Shown piece after piece: positions 1-5,658 of a stretch of DNA of 6,361 bases (position 1 is its first letter; each line of letters begins with the position of its first letter). The notes under the pieces are model-generated. The model saw only the letters and a list, made by a program, of their open reading frames with translations. It was not told the DNA's origin and ran no database searches. The stretch is from JBEVEP01 sp040512755 (GTDB lineage: Bacteria > Pseudomonadota > Alphaproteobacteria > Rhizobiales > Rhizobiaceae), in NCBI GenBank assembly GCA_040512755.1, contig JBEVEP010000224.1, forward strand, positions 1 through 6,361, read 5' to 3'. The translations under genes were made by a program, and so were the position numbers.

Positions 1-107
1 TGCGCGGCGACAATAAAAAAGCGCGCGAACTGCTCAATGAAGCGAGGAAGCACATGTCCGACACGACTGTGGTCGACGCGAATCTCGCGCTGCTAAACAA
101 AGCATAA
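1..107 (+). CDS. C-terminal end of an unidentified protein (possibly TPR-like), 5' truncated
   Basis: Only the last 34 codons are visible, read in the frame starting at base 3 and ending with TAA at 105-107. The visible peptide begins RGDNKKARELLNEARKHMSD and ends NLALLNKA. It is strongly amphipathic and helical. The pattern G-D-x-x-x-A-R-x-L-L-x-E-A resembles the last helices of a tetratricopeptide-repeat protein, but one fragment cannot settle the family, so no function is claimed. The gene runs on the plus strand and converges with gcvP. A strong inverted repeat follows 20 bases after its stop, which supports this as a true gene end. The other two plus frames hit stops within this stretch, but the open frame is short, so it could still be chance. 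Confidence 0.6.
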   Translation, partial: RGDNKKARELLNEARKHMSDTTVVDANLALLNKA

Positions 108-127
108 CGACGGGGCAGCGAGACCAA

Positions 128-157
128 GAAGGCCGGCCGCTTGGGGGGCCGGCCTTC
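128..157. terminator. Inverted repeat between convergent genes, probable terminator
   Basis: A perfect 11-bp stem, GAAGGCCGGCC (128-138) and GGCCGGCCTTC (147-157), encloses an 8-base loop. It lies between the plus-strand gene ending at 107 and gcvP ending at 236 on the minus strand, where a shared bidirectional terminator is expected. Neither side has a proper run of T residues after the stem, so it is not a textbook intrinsic terminator. It may instead stop or protect transcript ends through stem stability alone. The rest of the 108-235 gap shows nothing else recognisable. Confidence 0.6.
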
Positions 158-235
158 GCGGTGTCTGCGCGGCGCGAAGCCTTCTCGCGCAATCGCTGCG
201 ACGCTCCTTTGGCGTAGTCTGTTGCCTTGGAGCGT

Positions 236-3037
236 TTAACTCGCCAGGGCTTCGATGGGCGGGCAGGAACAGACCAGGTTCCGGTCACCGCCGACATTGT
301 CGATGCGCGAAACCGGAGGCCAGTATTTCGCCGCCAGATCTGCGTTGCCTGCGGGATAGGCGGCCTCCATCCGGGAATAGGGATGATCCCAGTCGCTTCC
401 CAGCGCCTCGCTTGCCGTATGTGGCGCATTGACGAGCGGATTGTCCTCTTTCGGCCACTCGCCTTTCGCCACCCGGGCAGCCTCTTTCGCGATGGCGATC
501 ATGGCGTCGCAGAAGCGGTCGACCTCTTCCTTTGGCTCGGATTCCGTAGGCTCCACCATCAACGTCCCGGCTACCGGCCATGACATGGTCGGTGCATGAA
601 AACCGTAGTCGATCAATCGCTTGGCGACATCTTCTACAGTAATGCCTGCGCTTTCCTTGAGCACGCGCGTATCCAGAATGCATTCATGCGCCACCCGCCC
701 GTTACGCCCTGCGAACAAAACCGGAAAATGCGGGGATAGCCGCGCGGCGATGTAGTTGGCGCTGAGGATGGCTATTTCCGTGGCCTGCTTCAGTCCCGCC
801 GCGCCCATCATGCGGATGTACATCCATGTGATCGGGAGAATGGATGCGCTTCCGAAGGGGGCTGCCGAAACCGCATGTTCCGTTCCCAAGGCCGCATGGC
901 CCGGCAGGAACGGCGCCAGATGCGACTTGACCCCGATGGGCCCGACACCTGGACCTCCGCCCCCGTGGGGAATGCAGAAGGTCTTGTGGAGGTTCATGTG
1001 GCAGACGTCGGCGCCAATGTCGCCCGGCCGCGCCAGCCCGACCAGCGCGTTGAGATTTGCCCCGTCGAAATAGACCTGCCCGCCATGTTCATGCACGAGC
1101 GTGCAGATGTCGCGCGCACCCTCTTCGAAAACGCCGTGCGTTGAAGGGTAGGTGAACATCAGCGCGGCGAGATTGGGGGCGTGTTCGACCACCTTTGCCT
1201 TCAGATCATCGAGGTCGATGTCTCCGGCTTCCTCGCAAGCAACCACTACGACTCGCATGCCAGCCATGCTGGCGCTTGCCGGATTGGTGCCGTGGGCGGA
1301 GGAGGGGATAAGACAGACGTTGCGATGCGCTTCGCCGCGCGACTGGTGATAGCGGCGAATGGCGAGCAACCCGGCATATTCTCCCTGGCTTCCAGCATTG
1401 GGCTGCAGTGAGACCGCGTCGAAGCCGGTGATTTCGGCGAGCCACTTCTCGAGGTCGGCAGTCATCGCGCGATAACCCGCCGTGTGGGCGCGAGGCGCGA
1501 ACGGATGCAAATTGGCCACGCTCGGCCAGCTTACCGGCATCATTTCCGCAGCAGCGTTGAGTTTCATTGTGCAGGAGCCAAGCGGGATCATTGCCCGGTC
1601 GAGGGCAAGGTCCTTGTCGGCGAGCCGGCGCAGGAAACGCATCATCTCTGTTTCCGACCGGGTCTCATGAAACACGGGCTGCGTCAGGAAACCTTTGCCG
1701 CGCGGTTTGCCTGGCAGCCGCCGCCCCCGGGAAGTCGCTATCCTCGCGCCGAAGAGACCGACGAGCGCCTCCAGATCGGCTTCTGTCGAAGTCTCGTCGA
1801 ACGCGATTCCGACCCGATCGGCATCGATGATGCGGATCATGCGTCCCGACTTTTCGGCAGCCTTTGCCAGTTCCTTTACCTTGCCGGGGACAATCGCCGT
1901 CACGGTATCAAACAGCTTCTCGCCGGCAGTCTCTATCCCTGCGGCTTCCAGCGACGATGCAAACCGGGCGGCGAGGCCGTGCGCTTGGTCGGCAATGGCC
2001 TGCAGGCCTTGCGGCCCGTGCCAGATGGCGTACGCCGTGGCCATGTTGGCAAGCAGAGCTTGTGCTGTGCAGATGTTGGAGGTCGCCTTGTCGCGGCGGA
2101 TGTGCTGCTCGCGTGTCTGCAGCGCCAGCCGGTAGCCGGGGCGCCCCTTGCTGTCGACCGACTGACCGACCAGCCGTCCGGGCATCAGTCGCGTGAGCTT
2201 CTCCGAAACTGCGCAATAGGCGGCATGAGGGCCGCCGAAGCCCATGGGCACGCCGAAGCGCTGCATGGAGCCAACGGCGATGTCGGCCCCTAGCGAAGCA
2301 GGCGAATCCGTCAGGGTCAACGCCAGCGGGTCGGCGACAAAGATGACTACGGCGTCCAGGGCTTTGGCCTTCGCGATGGCTGCTGTGTGGTTTCCATAGA
2401 CACCGAGCGTGTCCGGCCAGGAAACGATAAGGGCAGCCGTAGTCTCGTCGATCTCTTCCCCGTTGATCTCGATCCCCAGAGGCTCTGCGCGCGTACGCAC
2501 GACATCGAGGATCTGAGGATGCGGAACTCCTGCGAATGCGATCTTGGTGCGTTTTTCGCGATGATGGCGGTAGGCGATGCCGACGGCTTCGGCTGCGGCT
2601 GTCGCTTCGTCGAGCAGTGATGCCGATGCTACCGGCAGGCCGGTAAGTTCGGTCACCAAGGTCTGGAAGTGGAAAAGCAGTTCCAGGCGGCCCTGGCTGA
2701 TCTCGGACTGGTAGGGTGTGTAGGCCGTGTACCAAGCGGGGTTTTCGAAGAGATTGCGCTGGATCACGGGAGGCACGTGCGTGCCATGATAACCCGTGCC
2801 GATAAAGCTCTTCAGCACGTTGTTTTCGCGCATCTTTTCGGCGAGTTCAGCGAGCGCCTCAGCCTCGCTCGCCGGCGCCGGAAGGTCGAGTGGGCGGTCG
2901 AGGCGGATCGATTTCGGCACCGCCTGCGCTATCAGCGTTTCCACTGAGGGGACGCCAAGCGTCGTCAGCATTGACCGAACATCGCTCGGGCCGGGGCCGA
3001 TGTGGCGCCCGGCAAAAGTGGCTGCATTGTCGCTCAT
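236..3037 (-). CDS. gcvP: Glycine dehydrogenase (decarboxylating), P-protein of the glycine cleavage system
   Basis: The 933-residue product is the PLP enzyme that decarboxylates glycine and transfers the aminomethyl group to the lipoyl arm of GcvH, in the cytoplasm. Its length fits the single-chain P-protein (E. coli about 957), with the two homologous halves fused: roughly residues 8-435 and 440-920. The PLP lysine is K685 in MNLHKTF, followed by the glycine-rich loop HGGGGPGVGPIG (691-702). Other family signatures are TGYHGTHVPPVIQRN (81-95), IPLGSCTMKLN (484-494), LQPNAGSQGEYAGL (544-557) and SSAHGTNPASA (579-589). No frameshift or missing catalytic residue is seen. The ATG at 3037 is preceded at 7 bases by GAGGGA, which overlaps the gcvH stop. 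It is the last gene of the gcvT-gcvH-gcvP operon. Confidence 0.98.
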   Translation of the reverse strand: MSDNAATFAGRHIGPGPSDVRSMLTTLGVPSVETLIAQAVPKSIRLDRPLDLPAPASEAEALAELAEKMRENNVLKSFIGTGYHGTHVPPVIQRNLFENPAWYTAYTPYQSEISQGRLELLFHFQTLVTELTGLPVASASLLDEATAAAEAVGIAYRHHREKRTKIAFAGVPHPQILDVVRTRAEPLGIEINGEEIDETTAALIVSWPDTLGVYGNHTAAIAKAKALDAVVIFVADPLALTLTDSPASLGADIAVGSMQRFGVPMGFGGPHAAYCAVSEKLTRLMPGRLVGQSVDSKGRPGYRLALQTREQHIRRDKATSNICTAQALLANMATAYAIWHGPQGLQAIADQAHGLAARFASSLEAAGIETAGEKLFDTVTAIVPGKVKELAKAAEKSGRMIRIIDADRVGIAFDETSTEADLEALVGLFGARIATSRGRRLPGKPRGKGFLTQPVFHETRSETEMMRFLRRLADKDLALDRAMIPLGSCTMKLNAAAEMMPVSWPSVANLHPFAPRAHTAGYRAMTADLEKWLAEITGFDAVSLQPNAGSQGEYAGLLAIRRYHQSRGEAHRNVCLIPSSAHGTNPASASMAGMRVVVVACEEAGDIDLDDLKAKVVEHAPNLAALMFTYPSTHGVFEEGARDICTLVHEHGGQVYFDGANLNALVGLARPGDIGADVCHMNLHKTFCIPHGGGGPGVGPIGVKSHLAPFLPGHAALGTEHAVSAAPFGSASILPITWMYIRMMGAAGLKQATEIAILSANYIAARLSPHFPVLFAGRNGRVAHECILDTRVLKESAGITVEDVAKRLIDYGFHAPTMSWPVAGTLMVEPTESEPKEEVDRFCDAMIAIAKEAARVAKGEWPKEDNPLVNAPHTASEALGSDWDHPYSRMEAAYPAGNADLAAKYWPPVSRIDNVGGDRNLVCSCPPIEALAS

Positions 3038-3044
3038 GATCCGG

Positions 3045-3050
3045 TCCCTC
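3045..3050 (-). promoter_or_regulatory. gcvP Shine-Dalgarno overlapping the gcvH stop
   Basis: GAGGGA on the minus strand sits 7 bases before the gcvP ATG. Its first two bases are the last two of the gcvH TGA (3049-3051), giving TGAGGGA. A ribosome terminating on gcvH would therefore be sitting on the gcvP initiation site, which suggests translational coupling. Confidence 0.75.
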
Positions 3051-3417
3051 AGCCGATCATCGCCGTGTAGCCGGCTTCGTCCATCAGGCCGGACAGCTGG
3101 CTTTCATCCGCGAGTTTCATTTTCCATAGCCAGCCATCGCCTGTCGGCGCCGAATTGACGAGCGCCGGATCGGAAGACAGTGCCGTGTTGGCTTCGATGA
3201 TTTCTCCGTCGGCAGGCGCGTAGACGTCGGATGCAGCCTTGACAGATTCAACCACGACAGCGGTGTCGCCCTTGGCGATCTTGCGGCCGCTCTCCGGCAG
3301 TTCCACGAACACGAGGTCGCCCAGCTGTTCCTGGGCATAGTTGGTGATGCCAACTGTCGCGACACCGTTTTCGACGCGGATCCATTCGTGGTCTTCAGTG
3401 AAATAGGTCGTTGCCAT
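3049..3417 (-). CDS. gcvH: Glycine cleavage system H protein (lipoyl carrier)
   Basis: The 122-residue product is the lipoylated shuttle protein of glycine cleavage. Its lipoamide arm receives the aminomethyl group from GcvP, presents it to GcvT, and is then reoxidised by the L-protein. The lipoylation lysine is K60 in VVVESVKAASDVYAP, the family motif. Also typical are the start YFTEDHEWIRVENG, the segment GITNYAQEQLGDLVFVELP and the C-terminal GDGWLWKMKL. Length is normal (E. coli GcvH about 129). The ATG lies 6 bases after the gcvT stop and 11 bases separate gcvH from gcvP, so the three genes are surely one transcript. The lipoyl-attachment and lipoamide dehydrogenase genes are not in the window. 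Confidence 0.98.
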   Translation of the reverse strand: MATTYFTEDHEWIRVENGVATVGITNYAQEQLGDLVFVELPESGRKIAKGDTAVVVESVKAASDVYAPADGEIIEANTALSSDPALVNSAPTGDGWLWKMKLADESQLSGLMDEAGYTAMIG

Positions 3418-3423
3418 GATGAA

Positions 3424-4524
3424 TTATCCTTTGCGGTAGCGATGCGGAGTAAAGGGAAGGCCGTGGACTTCAATCGGAACACGCGTGCCACGGACGTCGG
3501 CGAAGAGTTTCGTTCCAACAGCAGCGAGCGGAGCGGCCACATAGCCCATGGCCACCGGATGGCCGGCCGAAGGGCCGAAGCCGCCCGAGGTGACGCGTCC
3601 TGCCGGCTTGCCGGCTTCGTCAGTGAGAATCGTGTCGGCACGCACCGGGAGACGGCCTTCGGCTTTCAGGCCGACGCGCTTTTCGGTTGGACCCTGGGCG
3701 ATGATTTTTCGAAGAGCTTCTGCTCCGAGGAAGTTTCCGGAGGTTCTGAGGTCCTTGGAAATGGCCCACATCAAGCCAGCGCTCACCGGATCGGTGTCCG
3801 GCGTTATGTCATTGCCGTGGAGGCAGAGCCCGGCTTCAAGCCTAAGGCTGTCACGCGCGGCAAGCCCGATCAACATCAGCCGGCTGTCCGCAAGCATGCG
3901 TTGGACGAGTGCGCGCGCATCGCCGGCAGGGAGGCCGATCTCAAATCCGTCCTCGCCGGTATAACCGGATCGGCTCATGAACCAGCCGGATCGCGGCTCG
4001 ATGCCATGCATGAAGGTCAGAGACCCGGTAGACACGCCTGCATCCTCCAGCACGGCAGCCGCTTCTGGTCCCTGAATGGCAAGGAAAACGCGATCCAGTG
4101 GTTCAACCTCGCAATCGAAGTCACGGGCAAGCGTCCTGAGGTGCGCTTCGTCGGCCGTTGCATTTCCGGCATTCGCCACGACCATGAAGCGCTCGCGTTC
4201 GAGACGTGTGATGATCAGGTCATCAAGAATTCCCGCCTCCTCGTTGAGGAAGAACGAGTATTTGGACTGCGATAGCTCCAGCGCCTCGGCATCGAGAGGG
4301 CAGGAGCGCGACAGGAGCGCTGCAGCCCCGGCGCCGCGCACCTCGATAAGTTTCATGTGGGAAATATCGAACAGGCCCGCATGCTCGCGCGTATGGACAT
4401 GCTCCTTCATGACGCCAGGAGGGTAGGTGAGGGGCATGTGCCACCCGGCAAAGGCGCCAAAGCGCGCACCGGCGGCAACATGGAGGTCTTCGAGAGAAAG
4501 ATGTGAAAGGGTTTCGCCAGACAT
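3424..4524 (-). CDS. gcvT: Glycine cleavage system T protein (aminomethyltransferase)
   Basis: The 366-residue product takes the aminomethyl group from GcvH, releases ammonia and makes 5,10-methylene-tetrahydrofolate. Length matches the family (E. coli 364). Visible signatures are FAGWHMPLTYPPG (25-37), FDISHM (52-57), GILDDLI (98-104) with the conserved catalytic-region aspartate near D101, NAGN (118-121) and SGYTGEDGFEI (186-196). ARDSLRLEAGL (223-233) and the C-terminal VTSGGFGPS and GYVA segments complete the aminomethyltransferase fold. I chose the ATG at 4524 because GGAGA lies just upstream and the homologous N-terminus (AGARFGAFAGWHM) begins shortly after. The same frame stays open back to an ATG at 4752, but that stretch is the glycine riboswitch, not protein. 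It is the first gene of the operon and is controlled by that riboswitch. Confidence 0.97.
   Translation of the reverse strand: MSGETLSHLSLEDLHVAAGARFGAFAGWHMPLTYPPGVMKEHVHTREHAGLFDISHMKLIEVRGAGAAALLSRSCPLDAEALELSQSKYSFFLNEEAGILDDLIITRLERERFMVVANAGNATADEAHLRTLARDFDCEVEPLDRVFLAIQGPEAAAVLEDAGVSTGSLTFMHGIEPRSGWFMSRSGYTGEDGFEIGLPAGDARALVQRMLADSRLMLIGLAARDSLRLEAGLCLHGNDITPDTDPVSAGLMWAISKDLRTSGNFLGAEALRKIIAQGPTEKRVGLKAEGRLPVRADTILTDEAGKPAGRVTSGGFGPSAGHPVAMGYVAAPLAAVGTKLFADVRGTRVPIEVHGLPFTPHRYRKG
3427..3431 (-). promoter_or_regulatory. gcvH Shine-Dalgarno at the end of gcvT
   Basis: AAGGA on the minus strand lies in the last codons of gcvT, next to and partly overlapping its TAA (3424-3426), 9 bases before the gcvH ATG. 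As for gcvP, the site is placed so that gcvT translation may help gcvH initiation. Confidence 0.7.
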
Positions 4525-4528
4525 GACA

Positions 4529-4533
4529 TCTCC
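4529..4533 (-). promoter_or_regulatory. gcvT Shine-Dalgarno, probable riboswitch target
   Basis: GGAGA on the minus strand, 4 bases before the ATG at 4524 (5 bases from GGAG), fixes the gcvT start. It is embedded in ACTCTGGAG, whose first eight bases repeat the 5' P1 strand of the second glycine aptamer (plus-strand 4660-4667). This placement suggests that the riboswitch controls ribosome access. Confidence 0.75.
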
Positions 4534-4549
4534 AGAGTCGCACGTGATA

Positions 4550-4565
4550 GGCCGCGGATGCGGCC
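4550..4565 (-). promoter_or_regulatory. GC-rich hairpin in the riboswitch expression platform
   Basis: A perfect 6-bp stem, GGCCGC and GCGGCC on the minus strand with loop ATCC, lies between the second glycine aptamer and the gcvT ribosome-binding site. The bases after it (TATCACGTG) contain no U run, so it does not read as an intrinsic terminator. It more likely shapes the expression platform, bringing aptamer 2 close to the ribosome-binding site. Confidence 0.55.
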
Positions 4566-4576
4566 AGTTCGTGCCC

Positions 4577-4755
4577 CTCTGTCTGAAGCCTGAGAGACTC
4601 GCACAGCCGGAACCCGGTCGGCTACGCTTACACCTTCGGCGCGGGATTCCTCCCGACTTTCCAGAGTGTCTTCCGATCTGCGGTTCTTTTGCCTGAGAGA
4701 TTTCGGGCGATTTCCCCTTCGGCGGCCGCAAAAATGCGACTCTCTCCCGCAAGAC
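4577..4755 (-). promoter_or_regulatory. Tandem glycine riboswitch (two aptamers with leader-linker pairing)
   Basis: Read on the minus strand, aptamer 1 (4750-4680) starts GCGGGAGAGA, contains CGCCGAAGGGGAAA, and closes with TCTCTCAGGC then CCGC. GAGAGA pairs with TCTCTC and GCGG with CCGC. Aptamer 2 (4667-4577) starts ACTCTGGAAAG, contains GCCGAAGGTGTAAGC, and closes with TCTCTCAGGCTTCAGACAGAG; CTCTG pairs with CAGAG as P1. These are the conserved blocks of the glycine riboswitch. The leader GTCTT (4755-4751) is complementary to the linker AAGAC (4672-4668), matching the known leader-linker helix that forms a kink-turn in tandem glycine riboswitches. The riboswitch lies directly ahead of gcvT, so glycine should switch on its own degradation operon, as in described gcv riboswitches. 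Confidence 0.96.
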
Positions 4756-4759
4756 CGGC

Positions 4760-4771
4760 GGGCCGAAGCCC
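4760..4771 (-). other. Short UUCG-capped hairpin at the 5' end of the gcv leader
   Basis: On the minus strand GGGC-TTCG-GCCC forms a 4-bp stem with a C(UUCG)G tetraloop, an unusually stable RNA loop. It sits just upstream of the leader strand that pairs with the riboswitch linker, so it may cap or stabilise the 5' end of the transcript. It is short and could be chance in GC-rich DNA. Confidence 0.4.
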
Positions 4772-4784
4772 TCGACGACTCGTC

Positions 4785-4811
4785 ATTAGCCTATACCCGC
4801 CGGATTGTCAC
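4785..4811 (-). promoter_or_regulatory. Candidate promoter for the gcv operon
   Basis: On the minus strand a -35-like GTGACA (4811-4806, five of six bases matching TTGACA) is followed 15 bases later by a -10-like GCTAAT (4790-4785). A TATAGG at 4795-4790 is also present but too close to the -35 element. The position, about 30 bases upstream of the riboswitch leader strand, is right for a gcv promoter, but spacing and -10 quality are poor, so this is a weak call. The rest of the gap (4756-4866) shows no clear terminator for the upstream molybdoenzyme gene. Confidence 0.35.
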
Positions 4812-4866
4812 CTAGGCGCGACGTCGGGGGAGAAACTAACTGTGAGAGGAACATCAGACGGGGATG

Positions 4867-5658
4867 TCAGATACCTGCGTACCAGTCGTAGCCGCGATCC
4901 TCCCAGTAGCCGCCCTTGCCGAGGCCAAACGGGGAGAAATCGTCCACAAGTTCGATCGAATGCACATATTTCGCCATCTTGTAACCAAGCTGGCGCTCGA
5001 CGCGGACCCTTAGCGGCGCGCCGTTTTCCACCAGCAGCGGTTTTCCGTTGAGCCCGTAGGCGAGAATGGTTTGTGGATGCCTTGCATCGATGAGATCGAT
5101 CGATTCATAGTACTTTACATCGCCCGAGAGCCCTCTTTCGATCGAATCGAGACAGTGGAAGACCACGAAGCGAGCCTCAGGCTTTATCTTCGCTTCATCA
5201 AGGATCAGTGCCAGAGGCACGCCGGTCCATTTGGCGATGCAACTCCATCCCTCTACGCAGTCGTGACGCGTGATCTGGGTGCGGGACGGCATTGCCTGGA
5301 GCTGCTCGCGTGAAAGCGACAGCGGTTTCTCGACAAGTCCTCCGACCTTGAGCCGGAAATCCTTGAAATCGTTCTGGAGAAGCTGCCTGTAGGTGTCGTC
5401 GCCCGGCGCGGTTACGCCGTTCGGCCGCTGAGGCTGGCGAATGTCGCTTTCGGTGAATTCCTGTGCTAGCGCGTCGCGATCGACAAGCAGGCGCTGGACC
5501 CTGTAGGTCAGGCTGTTGGCGCGCTCCATGATATTGCGGACGGCATTGTCAGAATCAATGAGCTGATCGAAGGCGTCGCATCCCGATAGCGCGAGCCCGG
5601 ACGCGGCGGCAGCGGCGCTCGTCAGGAACTTGCGGCGGCTGATACGGAACTCTGGCAC
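4867..5658 (-). CDS. Molybdopterin-dependent oxidoreductase, sulfite oxidase family, Tat-exported
   Basis: The 263-residue product is a predicted periplasmic molybdenum-cofactor enzyme of the sulfite oxidase/MsrP (YedY) superfamily; its substrate cannot be told from sequence. The N-terminus carries a twin-arginine signal (SRRKFL, R8-R9), then an alanine-rich hydrophobic stretch ending in LSGC (C27), a lipobox-like motif, so the mature protein may be lipid-anchored. The likely molybdenum-ligand cysteine is C134 in RHDCVEGWSCIAKWTGVPL; family features also include FRLKVGGLVEKPLSL (101-115) and LLVENGAPLRVRV (208-220). It is shorter than E. coli MsrP (334) and lacks the C-terminal dimerisation domain of true sulfite oxidases. 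The start is GTG at 5658, abutting the TGA of the cytochrome gene, with AAGGA 8 bases upstream. The abutting cytochrome b gene is its probable electron partner. Confidence 0.9.
   Translation of the reverse strand: MPEFRISRRKFLTSAAAAASGLALSGCDAFDQLIDSDNAVRNIMERANSLTYRVQRLLVDRDALAQEFTESDIRQPQRPNGVTAPGDDTYRQLLQNDFKDFRLKVGGLVEKPLSLSREQLQAMPSRTQITRHDCVEGWSCIAKWTGVPLALILDEAKIKPEARFVVFHCLDSIERGLSGDVKYYESIDLIDARHPQTILAYGLNGKPLLVENGAPLRVRVERQLGYKMAKYVHSIELVDDFSPFGLGKGGYWEDRGYDWYAGI

Noticed and set aside
1484..2293. Long open frame of 269 codons on the plus strand opposite gcvP.
   Set aside because: It is fully antisense to a complete, well-conserved gcvP, and its product shows no recognisable family pattern. 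Long antisense open frames are expected in GC-rich DNA.
1908..2735. Minus-strand frame of 275 codons inside gcvP in another frame.
   Set aside because: It lies wholly within gcvP, is rich in arginine, alanine and serine as out-of-frame GC-rich sequence usually is, and has no recognisable motif.
3388..4275. Open frame of 295 codons on the plus strand opposite gcvT.
   Set aside because: It is antisense to a clear gcvT and no domain pattern is seen; it is a shadow of codon bias.
4550..4565. Intrinsic terminator as the riboswitch output.
   Set aside because: The hairpin is perfect but no U run follows on the minus strand, so termination control is less likely than control at the ribosome-binding site.
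4771..4784. Palindromic GACGAGTCGTC in the gcv leader as an operator.
   Set aside because: A single short palindrome with no recognised regulator motif is likely by chance in this composition.
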